Made by a program: the position numbers and the translations under genes. The notes under the pieces were generated by a model. That model was given only the letters and a program-made list of their open reading frames with translations, did no database searches and had not been told where the DNA came from. A DNA stretch of 64,000 nucleotides, taken from positions 71,410 to 135,409 of the forward strand of contig CAMUJF010000006.1 in the NCBI GenBank assembly GCA_947089135.1, given 5' to 3'. Position 1 is the stretch's first letter. Each line of letters starts with the position of its first letter. Source of the DNA: an uncultured Clostridia bacterium (lineage in GTDB: Bacteria; Bacillota; Clostridia; Oscillospirales; Ruminococcaceae). This document shows positions 50,110-58,469 of this stretch, one piece after another.

Positions 50110-51318
50110 ATGAATATCACTTCCGAAATAGTAGGCGAGATCATCGAAAATAAAAACATCTATGTGGATTTCCAGCCGATATATTCACTGAACACAAAAA
50201 AAGTTATAGGTCTTGAGGCTCTTGCCCGCGGGGATTACCACGGAGAATCGGTCTCTCCGGGTTTCCTGTTCAATTACGCACACGAAAACGACTGCGTTCT
50301 TTACGTTGACAGACTCTGCCGTGAAAAGGCTATGAGCGCTTTCGCACACAGGCATGAAGCCGCTCCCACGCTGTTTATAAACTTTGAGACCTCGGTGCTG
50401 AACAATATCGTCCCCGGAAACGGCGAGATAATGCAAACCGCTGCCGAGAACCATATTTCTCCCGAAAACGTGGTGATAGAGCTTAACGAGTCCTATGTAA
50501 ACGACAGCTACGATCTGATGATGTTTGTGGACTTCTACCGCTCCAAGGGATTCCTGATAGCTCTCGACAACGTGAGCACAGGTCTTGACACTATGAACAG
50601 AATAATGTTGGTCAATCCCGATATTATCAAAATAGACCGCGCTATAGTCAGCAATATCGAGTCCAACGCTTACAATCAGGAGGTTTTCAAGTCCATAATA
50701 AACACCGCCAAGCGTCTGGGAGCAATGACGGTGGCGGAGGGCGTTGAAACGGTGGACGAGGTCATCACCTGTATGCTTATGGGCGTGGATTACTTCCAAG
50801 GCTTCTACTTCTCGAAGCCGGAGCAGTTCAACTACATATTTTCAAACGAAGCGCGGCTCAAGCTTGAGGACGCGGCGCTGAAGCTGAATCTGAGCATAAA
50901 GAAAAATCCCACGGTGGTGAACGTACAGATCGAGACCTACAAGAGGATAGTCTACGACCTTATAAGCAATCTTACCGGTATGGACAGGGACGAATACGAC
51001 GATGCGCTGAAGCAGTACGTCTCGGAGCACAAGGAGATCGAGTGCGTGTTCCTGATAGACGAAAAGGGATTCCAGATATCAGACACGGTAATGGCGGAGG
51101 GCTGCGAGATACTGCCGGGCTATACTCCCGCCATAAGAGGCGTGAACCACGATATCAAAAACTATTTTTACGCAATAAAAGAACAGATCGAGGATCCGTT
51201 CATTTCAGGCTGGTACATATCAAGCGCCACGGGCAAAAGCTGCAAGACCATATCGTCTCACCTTTACGGCAGGGACGGAAAATTAATAGTGGCTTGCGTG
51301 GACTTGAAAAGAAGATAA
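50110..51318 (+). CDS. EAL-domain protein with altered catalytic motif
   Basis: A 402-residue cytoplasmic protein: EAL domain at about 1-245, linker, then a C-terminal domain at about 265-400 (FLIDEKGFQISDTVM, GWYISSATGKSCKTIS) resembling a single-Cache/YkuI-C type sensor. EAL residues include GLEALARG, INFET, ELNES, IKIDRA and AEGVET. The DDFGTG motif is LDNVSTG, so the second Asp is Asn and the phenylalanine-glycine pair is changed. Phosphodiesterase activity may be weak or absent; c-di-GMP binding is still possible. Good terminator follows. No ribosome site stronger than CAGGAG is seen. Confidence 0.85.
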   Translation: MNITSEIVGEIIENKNIYVDFQPIYSLNTKKVIGLEALARGDYHGESVSPGFLFNYAHENDCVLYVDRLCREKAMSAFAHRHEAAPTLFINFETSVLNNIVPGNGEIMQTAAENHISPENVVIELNESYVNDSYDLMMFVDFYRSKGFLIALDNVSTGLDTMNRIMLVNPDIIKIDRAIVSNIESNAYNQEVFKSIINTAKRLGAMTVAEGVETVDEVITCMLMGVDYFQGFYFSKPEQFNYIFSNEARLKLEDAALKLNLSIKKNPTVVNVQIETYKRIVYDLISNLTGMDRDEYDDALKQYVSEHKEIECVFLIDEKGFQISDTVMAEGCEILPGYTPAIRGVNHDIKNYFYAIKEQIEDPFISGWYISSATGKSCKTISSHLYGRDGKLIVACVDLKRR

Positions 51319-51323
51319 AAATT

Positions 51324-51350
51324 CGGGGACGGAAAACCGTCCCCGTTTTT
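51324..51350 (+). terminator. Terminator of the EAL gene
   Basis: CGGGGACGG pairs with CCGTCCCCG over a four-A loop, followed by T6, right after the stop codon. Confidence 0.85.
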
Positions 51351-51354
51351 TACT

Positions 51355-51732
51355 CTATAGAATATTGTACCATGTGGGAAGCTCCATGCGGTACAATAGA
51401 TCAAGCTGACGGCTTATATTCCTGAGCTCTGCGTCAAGCTCGTCGTTAGCTTCTTCAAGATAGGGCTTCACGCGAGACACAGAGGTGCTTATGGTATTAA
51501 GCTTGTCATCGCGGACGAAAACGCTCATTTTCCTTTCAAATTTGTTCCACTTTTTATTGAGCTTATCCGCGGCTTCGGAAGCCTTTTCAACGTCGTTTTT
51601 CTGAGTGTAAGCTGTTATTTCTTTAATAATGCTGTCAAGCTCATCGTTTTCGTCCTTTATGACAAAAGCGGCGAAAACCGAGTACGCCGCAATTGCCAGC
51701 ATAAGACATACGGAGGTTATAAGGCGGCTCAC
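51355..51732 (-). CDS. DUF4363-type protein
   Basis: About 125 residues with one N-terminal helix (about 1-23) and an all-helical exterior domain (KASEAADKLNKKWNKFERK) matching DUF4363. The family is found in sporulating Clostridia next to DUF421 proteins. A GTG at 51732, 8 bases after AAGGAG, is preferred to the upstream TTG. It is coupled to the preceding DUF421 gene, whose stop lies five bases before. Function unknown; a spore or envelope role is possible from family distribution. Confidence 0.75.
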   Translation of the reverse strand: MSRLITSVCLMLAIAAYSVFAAFVIKDENDELDSIIKEITAYTQKNDVEKASEAADKLNKKWNKFERKMSVFVRDDKLNTISTSVSRVKPYLEEANDELDAELRNISRQLDLLYRMELPTWYNIL

Positions 51733-51736
51733 AGGC

Positions 51737-52405
51737 TCACTCCTTTTCAATAAGAGAATAGTTGCGGTCGATATCGACAGTCATAAGGAAAACGTCCTTA
51801 ACGGCTGTTTTTTCTTTTTTAAGGATATTTTCTGTCCACTCCTCGGTAAGCTCAAGCCGCTTCATTGCTCCGCGTACAAACTCGCCGTCCGAAATGACTA
51901 CTTCGGGCGGGTTCTTGCTTTTTCCTTTCAGGGACATATCCTCGTTGGTAATGTTGCGGTACTGGTATTTCTGGTACACTGAAAGACTTCCGGTAGTCTC
52001 CACCACTGCAAACTGCACTTCGCTTATATCGAAAATTCCCTGACCGCGGAGTGCGGCGATAAGGTCGTCAACAGTGAAGCGTATTGCTTTCATCTGCTTC
52101 TGATCAAGCTTGCCGTCCTTGATTATAATGATGGGTATGCCGCAGGATAATCGTCTTATAACGCGGCTTTTTATTTCCAGCCATGACATTATAACGTCCA
52201 GTCCCGCAAGGGTTATTATCGGAACGATCCCCGTCAGAAGCGGCATACCCGTGTCCTCGACGGGAAGCGTTGCAATGTTGGATATGAGGATAGTCACCGC
52301 CAGCTCCGAGGGCTGAAGCTCCCCTATCTGCCGCTTGCCCATGAGACGGACTGAAAATATCAGCAGGGTATAGAGTATTATTGCTCTTATGAAAACTACC
52401 GACAT
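51737..52405 (-). CDS. DUF421-family (YetF-like) membrane protein
   Basis: A 222-residue protein with three N-terminal helices (about 4-80), followed by a YetF-like soluble domain containing PIIIIKDGKLDQKQMKA and a FDISEVQFAVVETTG core, the recognised DUF421 marks. The N-terminal GKRQIGELQPSELAVTILIS block is highly typical. It is coupled with the DUF4363 gene. Family members are linked to sporulation in Bacilli, and this pair is divergent from a ger operon, but no mechanism is known. Confidence 0.85.
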   Translation of the reverse strand: MSVVFIRAIILYTLLIFSVRLMGKRQIGELQPSELAVTILISNIATLPVEDTGMPLLTGIVPIITLAGLDVIMSWLEIKSRVIRRLSCGIPIIIIKDGKLDQKQMKAIRFTVDDLIAALRGQGIFDISEVQFAVVETTGSLSVYQKYQYRNITNEDMSLKGKSKNPPEVVISDGEFVRGAMKRLELTEEWTENILKKEKTAVKDVFLMTVDIDRNYSLIEKE

Positions 52406-52504
52406 GGAAAAACACCTTTCAGAAAATAGAAATTAGAGGATAGATGCGGAGGGAAATTGAGGTATTATAAATTCATGTTTATCGCACTAATGTAAATAAA
52501 ACCG

Positions 52505-52767
52505 TCAGGGCTTGGCTGGTCAAGCTGAGCACAGCTTGCGGGTGACAAGGGGGCAGAGTCCCCTTGTCGCGCTCCGCAGAGCGCGAAACTCTTTCCCCGC
52601 GCCTCGGCTGAAAGCCGAGATAAGCAGAGCGCATAGCCTCAAAAAACGGAGAAAGGGGTGAGGAATGGCGAGAGCCATTCCGAGGGGGAGCGAACACGAC
52701 CGCTCCCCCTTCTTGCGGTTTAAGCTGAGTATATCTTAAAAACAATCCTGTGGATTGTTTTTAAGAT
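52505..52767 (+). repeat. Multi-hairpin intergenic element, copy 3
   Basis: Hairpins at 52521-52538, 52544-52568, 52567-52586, 52602-52618 (CTCGGCT/AGCCGAG), 52663-52680, 52684-52709 and 52733-52767 (16-bp stem). ACGGAGAAAGGGGTGA at 52646-52661 is identical to copy 1. Element lies between divergent DUF421 and ger genes. Confidence 0.75.
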
Positions 52768-53012
52768 TCATCAGCTGTGGAACAAAAGGGCTTTGCCACC
52801 TCGACCCCCGCGAGCTGGGCTCAGCCCGACCGGCTAATCTCTGGCGGGTTTATTTGCGAGTGCGCTAAACAAAAATTTAAATCTCAACAAAATTCCCCGC
52901 TGCATTTTGTTTTCTCTGAAAATTATTCCCTTATAATACGAAAAAATTCTATGTATTTTTTTTGCTGCAAACGGTAATAATATCCATGAAAAATAACGAC
53001 AAGGAGTATGAA

Positions 53013-54503
53013 ATGAACCCGTCAAATCTGTTCGACTATAAGGATACCCCGCTGTCTCCGTCCCTTGCGGAAAACGTGTCCAACATAGAGACCGTTCTCG
53101 GAAAAAGCTCCGACCTGCTGCTGAATCCTTTTTATATCGGAAACATAGCCTGCAATCTGATCTGCTTTGAGGGACTGATATCCACCCAGACAATTACCAA
53201 TCTGATACTGGCTCCGCTGACAAATCTTGACCCCAAGAAGTACCCCGCTGCCGATAAGCTTTTTTCTCATATACATGATAATATGCTTTTGGCTATCGAC
53301 AGAGGAATGCCCCAAAAGTACGGCGAGCTTATCCACAGACTGATGAGCGGATTTGCGGTACTGCTGATAGACGGCTGTCCGAAAGCCTTTGCTTTTGGAG
53401 TTCAGGGCTATGAGACCCGCGGGATAAGCGAGCCGTCCTCGGAGGGAAATATCCGCGGCTCTCACGAGGGCTTTGTGGAAACGGTGCGGACGAATATGTC
53501 TCTTGTGCGCAGGAGGATAAAGTCTCCGCTGCTTCGGTTCGAGCTTTTCCCCATAACCGAGGTCAGCAAGGTGGACGTGATAATTGCCTACATGACCGAC
53601 CGCGTACCCATGAAGCTTGTAAAAAAGATAAAGAAAAAGCTTGAGGAGCTGCCCCTTGAAAGCATACTGGGAAGCGGCTATGTGGAGCCGTTTATGGAAG
53701 ATCCGAAACCCGCTCTGTTTTCCGGAGTGTCGGTAACGGAACGTCCCGACGTGTTCTGCGCGAAAATTTTAGAGGGACGTATAGGCATCCTTATCGAGGG
53801 CACGCCCTTTGCGCTTGTGTGTCCCGCTCTTTTTATCGAAAATTTCCAGACACTGGACGACTACAATTTCCGTCCGTTTTACGCCTTTATGATAAGGTGG
53901 ATAAGGTATCTTTCATTTTTCCTTGCTGTATTCCTGCCTGCGGTATACGTTGCCGTGGTGACGTTCCACCCTGAACTTTTCAATCACACGCTGCTTATGA
54001 CCCTTGCCTCAGCGGAACAGACCGCGCCTCTCCCTATTGCCATTGAAGCGTTTATAGTACTGCTTTTTTACGAGATAATCCGCGAGGCTGGAGTGCGTCT
54101 GCCCAAAAGCGTAGGCGGAGCGGTATCTATCGTAGGCGGACTGATAATAGGCGACGCGGCGGTGTCCGCGGGAATAATCTCAAATCCGCTGCTGCTTGCC
54201 TGCGCCATATCGGTAACGGCTTCATTTGTGATACCGAGTCTTAATCAGCAGATAACGGTGTTGAGGTTCATAGCCGTTGCGGCGGGAGGCATAAGCGGTC
54301 TTTACGGAATATCACTTTTAGCCGCCGCCGTACTGGTAAATATATGTGCCCTTGAAAACCACGGCGCGCCCGTGATGTCGCCGCTGTCGCCGTTTACTCC
54401 GAAAGCCATGCGGGACGTGCTTACAAGGATAGGCTTTCCCCGAATGGCAAAGGGACAGGCGAGCGTTGAAAGGCTTCACGGCGTTGATATGGACAGACAG
54501 TAA
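53013..54503 (+). CDS. Spore germination protein, GerA/GerAA type
   Basis: About 496 residues. The N-terminal half is a soluble domain (about 1-280; SRPSLAENVSNIETVLG-like start) and the C-terminal half has five or six helices. Marks are VSVTERPDVFCAKILEGRIGILIEGTPFALVCPALFIENFQTLDDY, SVGGAVSIVGGLIIGDAAV and FVIPSLNQQITVLRF, typical of GerAA/SpoVAF proteins. It forms the A subunit of a nutrient receptor in the spore inner membrane. The ATG at 53013 follows AAGGAG. B and C subunits follow after a MITE. Confidence 0.9.
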   Translation: MNPSNLFDYKDTPLSPSLAENVSNIETVLGKSSDLLLNPFYIGNIACNLICFEGLISTQTITNLILAPLTNLDPKKYPAADKLFSHIHDNMLLAIDRGMPQKYGELIHRLMSGFAVLLIDGCPKAFAFGVQGYETRGISEPSSEGNIRGSHEGFVETVRTNMSLVRRRIKSPLLRFELFPITEVSKVDVIIAYMTDRVPMKLVKKIKKKLEELPLESILGSGYVEPFMEDPKPALFSGVSVTERPDVFCAKILEGRIGILIEGTPFALVCPALFIENFQTLDDYNFRPFYAFMIRWIRYLSFFLAVFLPAVYVAVVTFHPELFNHTLLMTLASAEQTAPLPIAIEAFIVLLFYEIIREAGVRLPKSVGGAVSIVGGLIIGDAAVSAGIISNPLLLACAISVTASFVIPSLNQQITVLRFIAVAAGGISGLYGISLLAAAVLVNICALENHGAPVMSPLSPFTPKAMRDVLTRIGFPRMAKGQASVERLHGVDMDRQ

Positions 54504-54515
54504 CATTGATATATG

Positions 54516-54795
54516 ATACTAATCCCTCATTGAATTATGCACGATCTCCCGCCGCATAACCGCATATATACTAGGCTCTATTGCAAAATTTACAATTTTG
54601 CAATACCGGCAATAAAATTGCCGGTCGGCGGCAAAGCCGCTATAGAGCCGCCGTTCATACTGCCCGCGCAAAGCCTAAGACTTTGCAAGCCGCCAATGGC
54701 GGCATATCAAACAATTGCATTGTTTGATATAGCGGGCAGTATATCAAAGCTTTTGCAGCAATTTCTTGTTCATAATTCTAATAAGGGATTAGTAT
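54516..54795. mobile_element. Expanded MITE carrying two cloverleaf-like blocks
   Basis: 280 bases between GerA-type subunit genes. The ends (ATACTAATCCCTCATTGAAT left; the inverse of the right reads ATACTAATCCCTTATTAGAA) match the compact MITE at 38161. Inside are two foldable blocks. Block 1 (54574-54649): GGCTCTA/TAGAGCC closes three hairpins with stems of 10, 9 and 5 bp. Block 2 (54657-54742): an 11-bp ATACTGCCCGC/GCGGGCAGTAT stem closes three more of about 8, 6 and 12 bp. No ORF. Confidence 0.8.
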
Positions 54796-54820
54796 GACTA
54801 TCTGAAAAAGGCGGTTTTTT

Positions 54821-55915
54821 ATGGAAGAAACAAAACATTATATCGGTTGGGGACAGTTCCTGCTCCTGCTGTTCATGTGCAGGGTCTTTACCCTGATGAC
54901 CTTTGTGCCGTTCGCGCGGGACGGAGAGGGGCTGTCCCTGAGACTTACCGCGGCAGCTGTTTCCGCAGCGGTACAGGCAATACTGCTTATACCCGTGATA
55001 CTTCTCGGCAGGAGCGCCACATCGGTAATACTGAATAAAAACAGTATCTGCGGAGCGATTGCCGCCGCGCTGTATCTGCTTTTTTTCCTGTTCTACACAG
55101 CGAACAGCCTTATGCATTTCCAGAGGTTTCTCAGCGCGCGGTTTTTCCCCTATGCCGACAGTCTGCTCTGGATAGCTGTGATACTGGCGGTGTGCGTATA
55201 CTGCGCCTGTCTCGGCACGGAGGCTCTGGGACGAAGCGCGGTACTGCTTTTCTGGATATTTATTATCGCTCTCGCCGCAATGGCTGTTTCCTCTGCGGGA
55301 GACGCGGACAGCGCAAATCTGTACTTTGAACCGTTAGAGGCAAAGGGACTTTTTTCCGCGGTTCTGGACGACCTTTCCCGAAACGGCGAAATATGCGCGG
55401 CAGCCTTTCTTGCAGGACGCGTCCGCGATAAACTCAGGTGCGGCGTATACGGATTCCTGACCGCAAAGCTTGTACTTGCGGAAACGGTAATGCTGCTCAT
55501 AGCCGCAGTTCTCGGAGACTTTGCCGCTCTCTCGGATTACCCATTTCTCGCCCTCGGCACCTTCGGCGGAGAGAGATTTATTCAGCGCAGCGACTCCCTT
55601 TATCTTATCGTATGGACAATAACCGCCGCTCTGAACGCCGCTCTTTTCCTGCACATCTCCGCCGAACTATTCGGAGAGGTTTTCCCGAAAATGCGTTTCA
55701 GGACTGCTGTGTCGGCTGTGCTTGTTTTCGGCATACTCTTTGCCGTAACAACGGTAAGAGGCTCTCTTGAAGATCTGTACGGTATTATATGCTCCGGCTG
55801 GGCGGTAATTCTTCTGGCAGGTATCGTTCCCCTTATCGCCCTGATAATTTCGGGAAAGTTGGGGAAACGAAAAAGTTCCGCCGAAAAAATTGAAATGGGA
55901 GAAGGTCTGCAATGA
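54821..55915 (+). CDS. Spore germination permease, GerAB type
   Basis: A 364-residue membrane protein with about ten helices (amino-acid-permease fold). It has GWGQFLLLLFMCRVF at the first helix, FYTANSLMHFQRF in the third and LGRSAVLLFWIFIIAL mid-way, as expected for GerAB subunits, which bind the germinant in the membrane. It begins 26 bases after the MITE end behind AAAAAGGCGG and overlaps the next gene by four bases (ATGA). The MITE separates it from the GerAA-type gene by 317 bases, so separate transcription is possible. Confidence 0.85.
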   Translation: MEETKHYIGWGQFLLLLFMCRVFTLMTFVPFARDGEGLSLRLTAAAVSAAVQAILLIPVILLGRSATSVILNKNSICGAIAAALYLLFFLFYTANSLMHFQRFLSARFFPYADSLLWIAVILAVCVYCACLGTEALGRSAVLLFWIFIIALAAMAVSSAGDADSANLYFEPLEAKGLFSAVLDDLSRNGEICAAAFLAGRVRDKLRCGVYGFLTAKLVLAETVMLLIAAVLGDFAALSDYPFLALGTFGGERFIQRSDSLYLIVWTITAALNAALFLHISAELFGEVFPKMRFRTAVSAVLVFGILFAVTTVRGSLEDLYGIICSGWAVILLAGIVPLIALIISGKLGKRKSSAEKIEMGEGLQ

Positions 55916-56991
55916 AGAAAATAAAACACAAGCTGTACCTTGCGGCTGCGGCTCTGACAGCGATTTTTTTCACGGGCTGCTTCGGCGGTACAGAGGTTGG
56001 CGAAAGAGCGTTCGTACAGCTTATGGGTCTTGAAAAGGAAGACGGAATTTACACCGTAAGCTTACAGCTGTACAAGTCGGAAAGCAGCGGCGCCGAACCC
56101 GACTTAAGCAAAGCCAACAGCGTTTCCGTAAGCGGAAACGGACCCACCGTTCAGGCTGCGATCGCGGACGCGGAAACAGAGGCGGGAAAGAAAATTTTTC
56201 TTGGACACATCAAAATGCTGATAATCGGAAGCGGAATTGAAAATCCCTCCGACGAGCTTGCACTTTTTCTGGACGGAAGCGTTTCCCCGGCCTGTCCCGT
56301 GGCGTACTCCGACGATCCTGCGGCAGTTGCGGAAACTCTTCTGACGGACGGTTCTTTCTCAGCCGAACAGCTTATGACCATAATGTCCCTGACAGCGGCG
56401 CAGGGGAAAACCGTCTATACCTCGGCGGCAAAGCTTGCGGCAGACACGGGAGTGCTTGACTGCGCGGCGGCTCTGCCCATAGTCAAAGCGGAAAATGATA
56501 CCGTACTGTTTGACGGACTGACCTTTGCGCGCAAAAACGGTACGGCGGGATATCTTTCTGAGGAAGACGCGGCAGGAGTAAAGCTTCTGCTTGACGCATT
56601 TGAAAGCGAAGACAAAATAACCGTCCCCATAACGGCGGACGGCAAGCGCGCAACAGCGTTTATAACAGGAGCGAAAACCACTCTTAAAGCGGAGGAATCT
56701 GAGGACGTTCTTACTGTATCCGCCGACATAAAGCTGAAGCTCTATATTGCCGAAAATCCCGACGGAATAAGCGAACCGCTGATAGAACAGGCCGTGCGGG
56801 AAAGCGTTCGGGATTCCTGCATAGGCGCGTTTTCATCAGCGGTATGGTATAATTCCTGCGATCTTTTCGGCATAAAAAAGCTTGTCAGACGGGACTGTCC
56901 CGGCTTTTACGAGCGGTACTGCGAAAACGCCGAAAGCTATCTTGAGGACAGCTCCCTCAGCGTAAGCGTTTCCGACAGGCTTATCAGTTAG
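55912..56991 (+). CDS. Spore germination lipoprotein, GerAC type
   Basis: A 359-residue lipoprotein: signal ends with the lipobox FTGC (Cys23), then FGGTEVGERAFVQLMGLEKEDGIYTVSLQLYKS, the standard GerAC opening. The following domains have SGNGPTVQAAIADAETEAGKKIFLGHIKMLIIG, another family mark, and a C-terminal helix block (RDCPGFYERYCENAESYL). It is the C subunit of the receptor. Coupled to the permease gene by a four-base overlap. The sequence lacks any obvious break. Confidence 0.85.
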   Translation: MKKIKHKLYLAAAALTAIFFTGCFGGTEVGERAFVQLMGLEKEDGIYTVSLQLYKSESSGAEPDLSKANSVSVSGNGPTVQAAIADAETEAGKKIFLGHIKMLIIGSGIENPSDELALFLDGSVSPACPVAYSDDPAAVAETLLTDGSFSAEQLMTIMSLTAAQGKTVYTSAAKLAADTGVLDCAAALPIVKAENDTVLFDGLTFARKNGTAGYLSEEDAAGVKLLLDAFESEDKITVPITADGKRATAFITGAKTTLKAEESEDVLTVSADIKLKLYIAENPDGISEPLIEQAVRESVRDSCIGAFSSAVWYNSCDLFGIKKLVRRDCPGFYERYCENAESYLEDSSLSVSVSDRLIS

Positions 56992-57012
56992 CTTCGTTCG
57001 TCATGCGCGTCA

Positions 57013-57651
57013 TTAGCGGCGAACAGGGTGTCTGATGACCGTCCGCAGCCGTTCGGGAGCGCACTTTCTCGGATCGGACAAATATATCTCGTGATGAAGC
57101 CTTTCCGCGGAGAAGTCCTCGGTCAAGCCGTTTTCCTCCGCAAACTTTTTTATTTTCAGAATACTTTCGGGTTCGCTGTCGTAAGACCCCTTGTGCATTA
57201 TCTGCACGCACAGCCCCTCGGTATTTTTCATAAACCGCGCCTTGCTCAGGTCAAGCTGCGGTTTTTTCTTTGCAAGCTTTTCCCGCGTCGCTTCAAAGAC
57301 CTGCTCGGTAACAAATTCGGGCTGGCGTATCATTGACATCCATTTGAATTTATTTTTATCGGTAACGTTCAGTCCGTCGAAATCAACTCCGTCAGCATAC
57401 CAAAGTCCCTCCAATGGCGGCACAACGTACTCGAAATAGCCCTCGGGCTGGCTGCCGTTTAGTTTGGACATTTTTACCGTAAAGGACAGTCCGTACAAGA
57501 TCTCCATAGCCTCCTTGTATGAGGGACTTGTATTAGGATCGCCCTCGCCGTCCACAGCGAAAAATATCATTTCGGGCACGTCGATAAGGGACGGCTTTGC
57601 GGCTGGCTGATACAGGTCTTTGTACTCCTTTTTGTAATCAAGCTTTTCCAT
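57013..57651 (-). CDS. GyrI-like small-molecule-binding domain protein
   Basis: A 212-residue protein of the GyrI-like/YdeI-related group. Signs are FFAVDGEGDPNTSPSYKEAMEILYGLSFTVKM, EGLWYADGVDF, and a C-terminal YLSDPRKCAPERLRTVIRHPV, which match this widespread Firmicutes family. No DNA-binding region. It may bind or sequester hydrophobic or cationic compounds. It is the last gene of a five-gene minus-strand operon. AAAGGAAATCGTGAGAA precedes the ATG. Confidence 0.8.
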   Translation of the reverse strand: MEKLDYKKEYKDLYQPAAKPSLIDVPEMIFFAVDGEGDPNTSPSYKEAMEILYGLSFTVKMSKLNGSQPEGYFEYVVPPLEGLWYADGVDFDGLNVTDKNKFKWMSMIRQPEFVTEQVFEATREKLAKKKPQLDLSKARFMKNTEGLCVQIMHKGSYDSEPESILKIKKFAEENGLTEDFSAERLHHEIYLSDPRKCAPERLRTVIRHPVRR

Positions 57652-57721
57652 TTCTCACGATTTCCTTTCCGTTTTCGATAAGATCAATAACATCCTCCGC
57701 TTTGGTGAAAACGTCGTAGTC
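57652..57721 (-). pseudogene. Remnant coding stretch between two operon genes
   Basis: In the frame of the preceding gene after its TGA, an open 27-codon stretch reads DYDVFTKAEDVIDLIENGKE and IVRNGKA before stop. The TGA follows DYDL, so it looks like a duplicated junction. Also AAAGGAG and ATG just before it start a 24-codon ORF in another frame. Probably a leftover of a deleted gene or a long C-terminal tail lost by a stop. Confidence 0.3.
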
Positions 57722-58414
57722 TCACAGGTCATAGTCTGCACTCCTTTGTTTCTCACCCTCTGTAGGTATGACATTTTCGTAAATCCACTTAATGTCCTCA
57801 ATAGATTTGCCTATATTGGCGCGTCCGTTTCCGACAGGGTAAAATATCGGAAAGCACTTAAAAGTCTTGCCGCCGATCTCTTTGGCAAATTGTTTCTTTC
57901 TGCACTGAGAAACAGATATGTTTCGGTTTAGGAAAACAGTACTCACTTGATTCCCGAAAAGCACAATTACTTTGGGCGCAATTATTTCAATTTCCCTTTC
58001 AAGCAGCGCTAAGTACTCAAAATATATTTTGTTAGATATCAGTGCCGCGTCTGTCTGGGTGCATTTTCCTAAATTTGTTAAAAAGATTTTATTTCTGATT
58101 ATCTCCGAATATACCCGATCTGCAAATTCCGGCGTCCAATCATTTGGCTTTCGTTTCTTTATTTCCTTATAAATTCCCTCGTCAAACTTTCCGACAGCGA
58201 CAAATAAATCCCATATATTCTTCGTACCGATCCATGGCGCACGTATACCGGTCCAGTCGGGATACGAGGCTATATTTTTCCCTGTCGGATTCATAAAAAC
58301 AAAACATATGTCGGGATTTTCAGTGCATCCTCCATAAAAAATTGATTTTAATTTAGGATCCCCATATTTTAGCTGCATTTCATCATATTTCTTATTTAGT
58401 TCGGTTAAATTCAT
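57722..58414 (-). CDS. Uracil-DNA glycosylase-superfamily protein
   Basis: About 230 residues. VFMNPTGKNIAS near residue 35 recalls the first motif (GxxPG..) of UDG-like families, VIVLFGNQVSTVFL matches the central strand, and FPIFYPVGNGRANIG the final loop. Length and pattern fit the uracil-DNA glycosylase-like clade of stand-alone Firmicutes proteins. The catalytic motif of true uracil removal is not clear, so base specificity is open. AT-richness is above that of its neighbours, suggesting transfer. ATG at 58414 after GAGG. Confidence 0.65.
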   Translation of the reverse strand: MNLTELNKKYDEMQLKYGDPKLKSIFYGGCTENPDICFVFMNPTGKNIASYPDWTGIRAPWIGTKNIWDLFVAVGKFDEGIYKEIKKRKPNDWTPEFADRVYSEIIRNKIFLTNLGKCTQTDAALISNKIYFEYLALLEREIEIIAPKVIVLFGNQVSTVFLNRNISVSQCRKKQFAKEIGGKTFKCFPIFYPVGNGRANIGKSIEDIKWIYENVIPTEGEKQRSADYDL

Positions 58415-58469
58415 TTTCTTACCTCGCACCGATCCTCTCCTGTGCAGCTTGCTGCTCCAAGTCCCTTTT

